Source of the DNA: Robertmurraya korlensis NBRC 107688
GTDB lineage: Bacteria; Bacillota; Bacilli; Bacillales; Cytobacillaceae
Reading direction: 5' to 3'
Assembly (NCBI RefSeq): GCF_001591645.1
Contig: NZ_BCVH01000016.1
Coordinates: 1 to 64,000 of the forward strand
Length of the DNA stretch: 64,000 nucleotides
Below the pieces are notes generated by a model. It had not been told where the DNA came from, made no database searches, and worked only from the letters and a program-made list of their open reading frames with translations. Below, in pieces: positions 28,853 to 36,552 of this stretch; positions within the stretch are counted from its first letter, which is position 1; every line of letters begins with the position of its first letter. The position numbers and the translations under genes were made by a program.

Positions 28853-30922
28853 CTATTTCACTGGTACAAATATTTTTCCATTAAAAACAGCTATAACTAG
28901 ATCTTCTCCATTTATTACTTTGTGTAGTGTTGAACCCTCTCTCAAATCAATAAACCTATTAAATGTCCACTCAGGAACCACCTCAGTATTTCGTGAAGAC
29001 GTGAAACCATTCCCTGTCCATGGCCATTCATTATATTCCCACCCACTGTACGGTTTATCCATACTGTGTCCATATGGTATCTCTAAATGATCAGATAATA
29101 CCATTTCTGGATTTTTAGCCTTAAATTCAATATAACCATAACTACTTCCAGCTTCAGGATACGGTACAACCACCTTATCTGAATAGCTATCATAATAGGA
29201 ATAATCTAGTCTCAATGACTCACGGACATGAGAATATTCATGTATATGCGAACTATCTTGTGCAATTGCAACAAATCCCTTAATAGCATTGTATTCTCCA
29301 TTTAGATATTTTTGAATATCACTTTCCGGAAGATTTTTTATAAAAGTCGTATTCTTATCTGGACGTGGTACAGAGTCTCTAATATCCTGCATTAGGATTC
29401 TCTCGCTATCCGTTAGCAAATAATCAGGTTTTAACTTTAATTCTGTAAATTGAGCAAAACTTAAGTTATGCTCTTTTAGTTTAATTGGTAGAGTATGGTT
29501 TACAAAACTATTTTGTCTCATTTGACTAGTTGCAACTCTAGCCTCTGTGTCCATACCAATTTCAACTTTCTTCCAAAATTGGTTATACCTTATTACCTCA
29601 TCTATACTCATTAATTCTCTAAAGCTAATTTGTTTAACTTGTTCAACCGAACTATTAATATTGCCCAACCTAGGACCGTCGTTAACAAGATTCACCCCAT
29701 CAATCCTACTAACCAAATCTCTCAGTTTATTCTCCACCATATGAGCATTTTCTACAGGAATTCTACCAATATCTCCAACTTGCTCCATAGCCAAGCCGAC
29801 TCTTCGAGGTGGTGTTAAATTATTCGCCATTGTAATAGCATTATCAACTATCTTACCTGCTTCAATTGTACCTCTAGCGAGTTTATTTTTCACGACATTT
29901 GAGGCATCTCTTGCAGCTTGTGTGGCACTTTTTAGACGGGTTACGGTTTGCTGTCCAGCTGTCTTCAGCATGTTATCAATATGTGTAACCCCTTGCTGGA
30001 ATCCGGACCGAACTCCAACTCTCATTCCTAGCTGTCCGATATTATCACTAACATTAGCAAGGAGAACAGCGCTACTGAATTTCGTTAAACCACTCACACC
30101 TGGAATGACGTCCAACGGTGCTAACAATCCTCGAAACCAGCGTTCCCCTGTTCCGAGTTCTCGACCGGAAATCCAATCCTTCCCGGAAACAGCGGAACTT
30201 AGCTCCATTGCTCCATAGGCTGCTCCTAATGCCATTCCCGCTGGGGGGCAGATAAAGGCTACCCCAACAATGACCACTAAAGCACCGATTTGCACCCAAA
30301 ATTCCTTGTTTTCTTGCTGATTAAGAATGGATTCATATTCGAAGGCTCGTGTGTTAACCGCTGCCTGCTGGTATTCCTTTTGTGAAAAGTCCTGGTCAGG
30401 ATTCAGTTCCTTCCATGCCTCGTACTCAAGCTTCATCTGGTCTGCATAAAAGTTATCTCCACTGAATATATCGTCCATGCTAATTTCCGTCTTAGGAACT
30501 TCAAAGGCTTGTGCAGGACCGTAGCCTCCATAAACATACTGTGTTTCAGTCGCTCCAATTCGATTTTTCGTCGTATAGTTAGAGATGGTTGCCCCCTGCA
30601 TTGAAGCTACAAACGCATCCATATCCTCATAAAATGGCTGATCAATGGTCCGATCGACAATATCGCCTACCTTGCCACTAAACCTATGTAATACTTGGAA
30701 GTCCTGGTACAATCCTTGATATTTGCTTTTTAGACTGGTATGGCCAAACGCAATCACACCATCACTATCATACTTTGCAATATCAGACTCCGCATCCTCT
30801 AGGTTGTCACTTAAGTCTTTAAGGGTATCAATCATCCCTTTCCCCCAACGCCCTAAACCTATTAAATCTCCTATACCATCCTTCATTTTCTCCCAGTCTG
30901 AAGGGATATATTTTACATCCAT
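28853..30922 (-). CDS. Type VII-secreted polymorphic toxin 1, unrecognised C-terminal domain
   Basis: The 689-residue protein has two parts. Residues 1-410 match toxin 2 (33415-35208) in register: a helical N-terminal targeting region, a hydrophobic stretch near 208-240 (GALVVIVGVAFICPPAGMAL), and a pre-toxin PT-TG segment with RELGTGERWFRGLLAPLDVIPG near 258-280. Residues 410-689 are unrelated to toxin 2 and I cannot place them. Features there include IKGFVAIAQDSSHIHEYSHV, YGYIEFKAKNPEMV and an aromatic end with EVVPEWTF. A distant ADP-ribosyltransferase-like fold is possible but unproven. Start at 30922, with AAGGAG eight bases upstream. Immunity candidate follows directly. Confidence 0.75.
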   Translation of the reverse strand: MDVKYIPSDWEKMKDGIGDLIGLGRWGKGMIDTLKDLSDNLEDAESDIAKYDSDGVIAFGHTSLKSKYQGLYQDFQVLHRFSGKVGDIVDRTIDQPFYEDMDAFVASMQGATISNYTTKNRIGATETQYVYGGYGPAQAFEVPKTEISMDDIFSGDNFYADQMKLEYEAWKELNPDQDFSQKEYQQAAVNTRAFEYESILNQQENKEFWVQIGALVVIVGVAFICPPAGMALGAAYGAMELSSAVSGKDWISGRELGTGERWFRGLLAPLDVIPGVSGLTKFSSAVLLANVSDNIGQLGMRVGVRSGFQQGVTHIDNMLKTAGQQTVTRLKSATQAARDASNVVKNKLARGTIEAGKIVDNAITMANNLTPPRRVGLAMEQVGDIGRIPVENAHMVENKLRDLVSRIDGVNLVNDGPRLGNINSSVEQVKQISFRELMSIDEVIRYNQFWKKVEIGMDTEARVATSQMRQNSFVNHTLPIKLKEHNLSFAQFTELKLKPDYLLTDSERILMQDIRDSVPRPDKNTTFIKNLPESDIQKYLNGEYNAIKGFVAIAQDSSHIHEYSHVRESLRLDYSYYDSYSDKVVVPYPEAGSSYGYIEFKAKNPEMVLSDHLEIPYGHSMDKPYSGWEYNEWPWTGNGFTSSRNTEVVPEWTFNRFIDLREGSTLHKVINGEDLVIAVFNGKIFVPVK

Positions 30923-31013
30923 GTAATAACTCCTTCTATTGTTATATCAGTTACACTTGTTATAAACGTAACTATAGTGTATTTACTTAACACTAAAACA
31001 CATAAGTTAAGTG

Positions 31014-31329
31014 TTAAACCTCAACACACCTCTCTAACAATACCGTACCATAACTAATAAAGTACAAATAAGGTAAAAATTTACTATTTTGTAGATTTTC
31101 TACACTAGCATACTGATAAAGGGACTTCCTGTTTCTCTCAAGGTGAGCCGTACTGCTGAACTTTTCTATAGCACTCACACCTGGAATGATATCTAGCTGT
31201 TGTAACAGTCCAAGAATCCTAGCTCTCGACCGGATACCCACTCCCTACCTGAATCGACAGAGCTTAATTTCAATGCCCTCGTAGGAGTGAATTTCAGTAA
31301 CATCCTACAATGTCGTCCAAAGTAATTTC
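31014..31329 (-). pseudogene. Remnant of a third toxin N-terminal module
   Basis: Reading leftward from 31329 the minus strand gives EITLDDIVGCY (compare TEVSLDDIFSGDTFY of toxin 2), then ALKLSSVDSGREWVSGRELG (compare AMELSSAVSGKDWVSGRELG). After a frameshift it reads LGLLQQLDIIPGVSAIEKFS (compare RGLLAPLDIIPGVGAVAKFG). About 80 codons between the first two blocks are missing. It is therefore a deleted, frameshifted copy of residues about 160-300 of the shared toxin module. The ORF at 31014-31241 is its last part, not a gene. Confidence 0.75.
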
Positions 31330-31330
31330 T

Positions 31331-31374
31331 AAAAAAAACAAAAACACCTGTTGCCTAATAAGACAAACAAGTGC
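31331..31374 (-). terminator. Cassette terminator, copy 1
   Basis: Minus-strand CACTTG...CAGGTG hairpin followed by TTTTTGTTTTTTTT. It is closely similar to hairpins at 32625-32660 and 32819-32855, sharing the plus-strand block aaaacacctg...agacaa.caagtgct. Confidence 0.65.
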
Positions 31375-31442
31375 TTATAGTTAATTCTAAAACATAATCC
31401 TGAATACTACTGAACTCTTATATTAATTTAGACATTTCTACT

Positions 31443-31685
31443 TCAGTAATTTCCGTTTTTTACCTCTTCAAACCAAAAATCAAAAATATCATCTGGTAAA
31501 AGCTCTTCGTCATTTGAATAAACTAAATCATATCTATAGTTTCCTTTTAAACTATTCTGCTTCACATTATAATGTAACTTTATCTCTGTAGGCATTTCTT
31601 TTTCATATTCTTTACATTTTCCATGAATTTTTTCTAAATTTTCAATTCCAATATCTAAAACAGCTTCTTGCCGTAGCATTTGCAT
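31443..31685 (-). pseudogene. 5'-truncated YezG-like immunity gene
   Basis: The 80-codon frame reads LRQEAVLDIGIENLEKI..., CKEYEKEMPTEIKLHYNV and ends FDFWFEEVKNGNY. It aligns with the second half of the intact immunity gene at 31979-32449 (VVRQKAVVKVINEDI, CKEYNREMPTEIKMVYDV, ARLWFEQVKREN). Homology stops abruptly at about 31680, where unrelated sequence begins, so the first half has been lost. It might still be read from an internal ATG but has no good ribosome binding site. Confidence 0.65.
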
Positions 31686-31952
31686 CCGGTTTACTGTTTC
31701 CGACTGGCGGTTTCGAACGAGGCTGTTGACCTACGCTATACTTTTCTTTAACCCTTTCGGTTTGTTGAACTTAATTACCACGACAGGGTCTCTGAGAAGC
31801 GAAACTAGATTGATATGGACAGAAAAAAAGGTGAGCCAACATCACTTAAAGCCCACCATAGGTAAGATAATCTATTTTTCATGCGGAGAAACTGCCTTTT
31901 GTAAGATGAAACCCTTGACCGAGTAACCAACACTCAATCAAGGGTTTTTAGA
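31686..31952 (+). other. Unidentified ~270-bp insert, possible mobile-element remnant
   Basis: This block breaks an immunity gene at its left edge. It is richer in G+C than its surroundings and ends on the right in a hairpin whose outer arms are AAACCCTTGA and TCAAGGGTTT, followed by TTAG. A plus-strand frame (31726-31926) ends in GETAFCKMKPLTE, but I cannot assign it to a transposase family and see no clear terminal inverted repeats. Confidence 0.35.
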
Positions 31953-31978
31953 AATTAATATGTTATTTTATCATTAAA

Positions 31979-32449
31979 TTAAATATTTTCCCTCTTAACT
32001 TGTTCAAACCATAACCTAGCAATAGAACTTGCAGTTTCATTAGAATCATTTGTATGTACAAGCTCATATTTATAAACTGCCGTTAATTTATTTGCTTTAA
32101 CATCATAAACCATCTTAATTTCTGTTGGCATTTCACGATTATATTCTTTACATAATTTAATCATTTCTTTAATATCTTCATTAATTACTTTAACAACTGC
32201 TTTTTGACGGACTACAGAAATATCATAAGAAAAATCGTCTTCATTCTCTAAATTGACCAATGCATCATTAAGTTTATGTCTCTCTACAATCTTACCATTG
32301 ATATTATAAAAAAAATCATTTGAAACAAAACCTTCTTCATAAGAACAATATATATATATTTTATTTGCTCTATCGAAAACATACTCTAAACATATCGAAA
32401 CCATATCTGCCTGCAATTCACTAAAGTAATCCTCAAATACTTTCCCCAA
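31979..32449 (-). CDS. YezG-like (DUF600) immunity protein, orphan
   Basis: About 156 residues, beginning GKVFEDYFSELQADMVSICL, with KIYIYCSYEEG, FFYNINGKIVERHKL and PTEIKMVYDV. This is the DUF600/YezG pattern of immunity proteins against nuclease-type toxins. TTG at 32449 lies six bases after AGGGGTG; GTG at 32458 is possible but overlaps that site. It directly follows an orphan nuclease-tip fragment (32461-32604), so its own toxin has been lost. Kept alone, it could protect against sister cells' toxin. Confidence 0.75.
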   Translation of the reverse strand: MGKVFEDYFSELQADMVSICLEYVFDRANKIYIYCSYEEGFVSNDFFYNINGKIVERHKLNDALVNLENEDDFSYDISVVRQKAVVKVINEDIKEMIKLCKEYNREMPTEIKMVYDVKANKLTAVYKYELVHTNDSNETASSIARLWFEQVKRENI

Positions 32450-32460
32450 TACATTCACCC

Positions 32461-32604
32461 CTAGTTTAATATATTTATTTCCTCATATCTTCCGTCTATC
32501 TCATATTCAACAATAAATTCTGATGGTCTTTTACTACTTCCATCGTATTTGATTTCAACATTAATCTTTACTTCTTTAGGTGAGGTTTCTTGTAAAGCTG
32601 CAGA
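32461..32604 (-). pseudogene. Orphan C-terminal tip of a nuclease toxin
   Basis: A 47-codon frame preceded by an in-frame TAG reads SAALQETSPKEVKINVEIKY, DGSSKRPSEFIVEYEIDGRY and ends at TAG 32461-32463. It aligns with the end of toxin 2 (NALKEVPPKKVSVRIEPVY, NGDSLRPSSFEIYYKVEGKR). It has no start, no upstream domain, and is joined directly to a terminator hairpin on its 5' side. It is the last piece of a lost endonuclease toxin, one base before its immunity gene. Confidence 0.75.
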
Positions 32605-32624
32605 CTAGTTTATCTTTTAATTTT

Positions 32625-32660
32625 TAAAAAACACCTGTTGCTCAAAAGGAAATCAGGTGC
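32625..32660 (-). terminator. Cassette terminator, copy 2
   Basis: Minus-strand CACCTG (32654-32659) pairs with CAGGTG (32632-32637), followed by TTTTTTAAAAATT. Same sequence family as the hairpins at 31331 and 32819. The 155 bases from 32661 to 32818 hold a short frame ending VKTYEIKFDINNG that may be another immunity-gene tail, too short to be sure. Confidence 0.65.
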
Positions 32661-32818
32661 TATCTTATCCATTATTAATATCGAATTTAATTTCATATGT
32701 TTTAACTTGTACTCTTTATGTTTCTACTCAAGTATCTTTTTTTCCACACACTCACGGCATGTTTCGCGGCTGACATATATTTTAGATTATTTAAGTTTAC
32801 CAAACCCATAATAGCTAT

Positions 32819-32855
32819 AAAAAAACACCTGAAGTCTAAAAGACAATCAAGTGCT
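32819..32855 (-). terminator. Cassette terminator, copy 3
   Basis: Minus-strand CACTTGA...TCAGGTG stem with an inner GTCT-TTT-AGAC, followed by TTTTTTT. It lies 60 bases after the YezG immunity gene of toxin 2 and marks the end of that intact toxin/immunity cassette. Confidence 0.7.
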
Positions 32856-32914
32856 TTATAGTTATCTTAATATTTCATTTATAGACTTTCCTTTATCTAT
32901 TCTAATCTATTTTA

Positions 32915-33409
32915 TTAAATTGGATTATCTGGATATTCATTAAAATATCTTTCAATCAGCTCTTTGCTCTCAACATCATCTGGTTCATTCCCTAGATATT
33001 TATACTCCCAAATAACCAACTGATCATCAAAGCTATAATTTGTATCAAACCAGTTAGTATAATCATAGTGAATTTTAAATTTCCCATTATCCTCTAGAGA
33101 TATTGTAAACGAATACCATAGCTCTTGCTGATAGTCAGTGAAAACTTTTCTTAGCTTGTCACTCAGCTCAAACAGATTTCTCTCCTTTTGCTTATACTCC
33201 TCTTTATTAATATTAAATTCAAAAGGAATTTCTAAACTATATTTATAGTTAAACTCTTCTTCTGGAGTATTATAAAAGAAGTAAGTACCTCCACCTGTTT
33301 CTGACACTTGAGCATACATAAAAAATTTAACCCATTTTTCTGGAATCATTGCATTAACCGTTTCAGCAATTTTTCTATATATTTGGTTCATCTCTTGTTC
33401 CATAGTCAA
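32915..33409 (-). CDS. YezG-family (DUF600) immunity protein for toxin 2
   Basis: A protein of about 164 residues with the YezG layout: NQIYRKIAETVNAMIPEKW, GTYFFYNTPEEEFNYKYSLE, then KLRKVFTDYQQELWYSFTIS and FKIHYDYTNWF. B. subtilis YezG neutralises the nuclease toxin YeeF, and this gene follows a nuclease toxin, so it is very probably the cognate immunity protein. TTG at 33409 is nine bases after the GGAGG in the toxin's last codons. ATG at 33418 overlaps the toxin stop (ATGA) but touches that site. Confidence 0.85.
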   Translation of the reverse strand: MTMEQEMNQIYRKIAETVNAMIPEKWVKFFMYAQVSETGGGTYFFYNTPEEEFNYKYSLEIPFEFNINKEEYKQKERNLFELSDKLRKVFTDYQQELWYSFTISLEDNGKFKIHYDYTNWFDTNYSFDDQLVIWEYKYLGNEPDDVESKELIERYFNEYPDNPI

Positions 33410-33414
33410 AAATA

Positions 33415-35208
33415 TCATCCTCCAGATTGATTTTTAATAATTTTCCTAACTGCCCTTTTTCCTTCAACTTTATAATAAATCTCAAAACTGCTTGGTCTTA
33501 GAGAATCTCCATTATAAACAGGTTCAATCCTTACAGATACTTTCTTCGGTGGGACTTCTTTTAAAGCATTTGCCCAAACCGTCTCCATCTTATACCATTC
33601 TCCACCAGAACGGTTAATTTGGCTATTCTGAGCAACAAGATTATCAATATCTCCCGAACCATGAAATTGACTCCCAATTAGATGTCCGCCGTCATCATCA
33701 GGTAATCTGTCTTCTCTACCAGCGGCTCTTTGCATTCCTAAATTTCTATCCGCTTCCTGTAATATCAGATTATCAGCTTCCACATCAACTATTCTTCCTA
33801 AGTCATCCGTTGTATATTTATATGCATCTTGAGTCACATAGAGAACATTAGGTGCAAGTTCTTTTCTTCCTCTTTTCCCTTTAGTAAAGTGGTCACCATA
33901 GTTTACTTCATTTATTTCTTTCGTGTTATTTACTTTATTTGAAGCATTACCCGTACCCTGAGCAGCACTCTCCAAATTAATCCCATCAATCCGACTAAGT
34001 ACATCCCTCATCTTATTCCCAACAGTATGAGAATTCTCTATGGGCTCACGCACTCTTCCTATATCACCTATATTGTCCATGACTAGATGTGTTTGTGGGA
34101 GTTGGAAGGTATTTCTTGCCTTAGTTATGCCCGAATCTATTAAATCTCCTACCTCTATTATATCCCTAACAACCTTATTTTTCACCACATTCGCGGCATC
34201 TTTCACGGCGGCATTGGCACTTTTCAGACGAGCCATCGTTTCTCGGCTAGCGGCCTGAACCAGGTTGTCGACCTGTGCCACTCCTTGCTTAACCCCTGCA
34301 CGAACACTGGTTGATAATTGCCCGACCTTGTCTCCCACTTTGAGCAGACGAGCCGTGCTGCCAAACTTCGCTACAGCCCCTACACCCGGTATGATATCAA
34401 GCGGAGCTAATAGTCCACGGAACCAACGCTCCCCTGTTCCTAGCTCACGACCAGAAACCCAATCCTTTCCTGAAACAGCTGAGCTCAATTCCATGGCTCC
34501 ATATGCGACCCCTAATGCGATTCCTGCAGGAGGGCATATGAGGGTGGCGCCGACTATAACGACCAATGCTCCAAGTTGTACCCAGAATTCCTTACTTTCC
34601 TGTTGGCTTCGAATCGATTCATACTCAAAGGCATGCGTATTGACTGCTGCCAGTTGATATTCCTTTTGTGTAAAGTCCTGGTCGGGGTTCAGTTTCTTCC
34701 AAGCTTCGTATTCCAGTTGCATTTGCTTTCCATAGAAAGTATCACCGCTGAATATGTCATCCAGACTTACTTCCGTCTTTGGAACGGTTAAAGCCTGCGC
34801 CGGACCATAGCCACCGTACACGTATTGTGTTTCGGTGGCTCCGATTCGGTTCTTGGTGGTATAGTTCGAGATGGAGGCTTCCTGCATGGCGGCCACAAAT
34901 GCATCCATATCTTCGTAGAAGGGTTGATCAATGGTTCGATCGACGATGTCTCCTACCTTCCCACTGAAGCGATGCAATACCTGGAAGTCTTCATACAGTG
35001 CTTGGTACTTCCCCTTCAGACTGGTATGTCGAAAGGAGATCGCTCCGTCACTGTCATATTTGGCGATATCGGAGTCGGCGTCCTCTAAGTTATCACTCAA
35101 GTCTTTGAGCTCATCAATCATTCCTTTGCCCCAGCGACCTAATCCTATTAAATCTCCGATTCCGTCCTTCATTCTTTGCCAATCAGACGGAATGTATTTT
35201 ACATCCAT
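33415..35208 (-). CDS. Type VII-secreted polymorphic toxin 2, DNA/RNA non-specific endonuclease
   Basis: The 597-residue protein shares residues 1-410 with toxin 1: helical targeting region, hydrophobic stretch near 208-240 and PT-TG segment RELGTGERWFRGLLAPLDII. After a short linker the C-terminal tip (about 430-597) is a DNA/RNA non-specific endonuclease of the YeeF kind. It shows YVTQDAYKYTTDDLGRI, then the catalytic-type motif DDDGGHLIGSQFHGSGDIDN, LVAQNSQINRSGGEWYKMET and a C-terminal beta region. It should cleave nucleic acid in target cells after Ess-mediated export. The preceding 111-residue gene ends three bases upstream and the immunity gene overlaps the stop. Confidence 0.85.
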   Translation of the reverse strand: MDVKYIPSDWQRMKDGIGDLIGLGRWGKGMIDELKDLSDNLEDADSDIAKYDSDGAISFRHTSLKGKYQALYEDFQVLHRFSGKVGDIVDRTIDQPFYEDMDAFVAAMQEASISNYTTKNRIGATETQYVYGGYGPAQALTVPKTEVSLDDIFSGDTFYGKQMQLEYEAWKKLNPDQDFTQKEYQLAAVNTHAFEYESIRSQQESKEFWVQLGALVVIVGATLICPPAGIALGVAYGAMELSSAVSGKDWVSGRELGTGERWFRGLLAPLDIIPGVGAVAKFGSTARLLKVGDKVGQLSTSVRAGVKQGVAQVDNLVQAASRETMARLKSANAAVKDAANVVKNKVVRDIIEVGDLIDSGITKARNTFQLPQTHLVMDNIGDIGRVREPIENSHTVGNKMRDVLSRIDGINLESAAQGTGNASNKVNNTKEINEVNYGDHFTKGKRGRKELAPNVLYVTQDAYKYTTDDLGRIVDVEADNLILQEADRNLGMQRAAGREDRLPDDDGGHLIGSQFHGSGDIDNLVAQNSQINRSGGEWYKMETVWANALKEVPPKKVSVRIEPVYNGDSLRPSSFEIYYKVEGKRAVRKIIKNQSGG

Positions 35209-35211
35209 GTA

Positions 35212-35547
35212 TTAGACCCCCAGTTTAGCAATGATCTGTTCTGCAATGGCTGCATCTGCCTCCATCATGGTATTAAGAATATCAACGACTAATGTAGAAG
35301 CACGGGTGTAGTTATCGTAGAGATCCATGACCTTTTGGTTTGCTTCGGCATAGACCTCCATCGTTTTCTTCGCTTTTCCTTCTGTGTAATAATTGAGATT
35401 TCCTAGCTTTTCAATATTTGGTGCTGCATTGGATTCTAACTCCTTTAAAATCCCATCCAGATATTTGAAAATAGTCGTCATTTCATCTGGATTGATATTT
35501 ATTAATTTGCTAGAGCCTCCACCGCCACCAGCTATTGCCTTATGCAT
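35212..35547 (-). CDS. Small helical type VII accessory protein (WXG100-like size)
   Basis: A 111-residue protein with a Gly-rich start (MHKAIAGGGGGSS) and two long amphipathic helices (about 20-50 and 55-105), the size and shape of WXG100/LXG-partner proteins such as B. subtilis YwqI (DUF5344). It lacks a clear WXG motif; the turn reads NLNYYTEGKA. The start at 35547 is preceded by AGGAGGAG and overlaps the upstream gene by eight bases. The toxin 2 gene begins three bases after its stop, so it is probably a co-secreted targeting partner. Confidence 0.65.
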   Translation of the reverse strand: MHKAIAGGGGGSSKLININPDEMTTIFKYLDGILKELESNAAPNIEKLGNLNYYTEGKAKKTMEVYAEANQKVMDLYDNYTRASTLVVDILNTMMEADAAIAEQIIAKLGV

Positions 35548-36250
35548 ACGACTTCTCCTCCTTGTAAGGGAAATCCATTTCATCAAATAGGACCTTTAAG
35601 AACCAATACTGACTTGCGTGGTAATAGGCTTTCTTCACCGTATCAACCATGATTAGTTTTTCATCTTTTGTAAACACAAGCCATTGTTGGTAGTAACGAG
35701 CATTAAACCGTTCTCTTGGCTCTTCATTTATATGAAAGATTTCGAGGTTCATAAACATCTGTTCTGGCTCGTAACTTTCCGCCTCTCTTCTTTCCTGATG
35801 GGATAATTCAACCTTTAAGAATGTCTTTTCATCTTCATGTGGTTCTCTAGAAACCACTGGGAAGCTTTCCCTTAATACACGTAAGGCTGTCATCTTTGAT
35901 AGAATCCGTAATTGATAGTGTTCTGGTTCTTCCATTTCCACCAACAAGATGACCTCATCGCTTTCCTTCTCACGAAAAGCAAACATAAGATTATTGATTC
36001 GAACATACTTCGCACTTTGATGGTAGTACTCAATCGCTTGAATAATAATCGCACCGGTCTGAGTGATTTTTCCATCCGTGGAGAGGATTTCTTTCTCTAT
36101 TAAACGTTCATGTGCTTCTCTAAAAATGTCCTCCCCCTGAAACTGATATCTTTCCTTTTCTGGTAATCCAAAGAGGACATTTCCACCAAATGCAGCCGCT
36201 AAAAGATATAGCTCTGGAGCTGTGAATACGTCTTTTGAACCTCTCATCAT
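35540..36250 (-). CDS. DUF5081-like type VII accessory protein
   Basis: A 236-residue cytoplasmic protein without signal or membrane segment, starting FTAPELYLLAAAFGGNVLFG and mixing alpha and beta segments. It resembles DUF5081 proteins found between essC and LXG-type toxins in Bacillus and Listeria; I compare these loosely with EspG-like chaperones but cannot demonstrate that here. Its start overlaps the upstream small gene by four bases (ATGA), and its end overlaps the next gene by eight. Confidence 0.6.
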   Translation of the reverse strand: MMRGSKDVFTAPELYLLAAAFGGNVLFGLPEKERYQFQGEDIFREAHERLIEKEILSTDGKITQTGAIIIQAIEYYHQSAKYVRINNLMFAFREKESDEVILLVEMEEPEHYQLRILSKMTALRVLRESFPVVSREPHEDEKTFLKVELSHQERREAESYEPEQMFMNLEIFHINEEPRERFNARYYQQWLVFTKDEKLIMVDTVKKAYYHASQYWFLKVLFDEMDFPYKEEKSYA

Positions 36251-36549
36251 AAGTTCCTCACTTCTTTTACAGAACCATCCTGTTCAAAATCATTGTAATA
36301 CCCATTTAAATTGTTTAGAGCCTTTGTCTGTTTCGCGACCGCCGATTTCATGTCATGATGATATTGCTGAATAATCTCCATATAACTTAAGAAGGAATCT
36401 CTGGCTTTTCCGCTCCAAGAAGCAGATTGAACATAGGAGATGAGCTGTTCACATTGGTCGTATGTTTTATCGATCGATCTCTCCAAAGCCCTCGCCGCCA
36501 CCTTTGCTTCATTTACCTTATCTCCATAAATTTTCACGCTTCCCATCAT
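36247..36549 (-). CDS. WXG100-like small secreted protein
   Basis: A 100-residue helix-turn-helix protein. The turn carries SWSGKARDSF (near 45), a W-x-G motif as in EsxA. Both flanks are long amphipathic helices. It probably pairs with the 111- or 132-residue neighbours and with the toxin N-terminus as a secretion partner. The start at 36549 has AAGGGG upstream; four-base overlap with the next gene indicates translational coupling. Confidence 0.7.
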   Translation of the reverse strand: MMGSVKIYGDKVNEAKVAARALERSIDKTYDQCEQLISYVQSASWSGKARDSFLSYMEIIQQYHHDMKSAVAKQTKALNNLNGYYNDFEQDGSVKEVRNL

Positions 36550-36552
36550 GCA

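Noticed and set aside
31014-31241. Separate 75-residue gene
   Set aside because: It aligns in part with the shared toxin module and continues upstream in other frames, so it is a remnant, not a gene.
31726-31926. 66-residue plus-strand gene ending GETAFCKMKPLTE
   Set aside because: No ribosome binding site, no recognised family, and it lies in an insert that interrupts a gene; kept only as part of that block.
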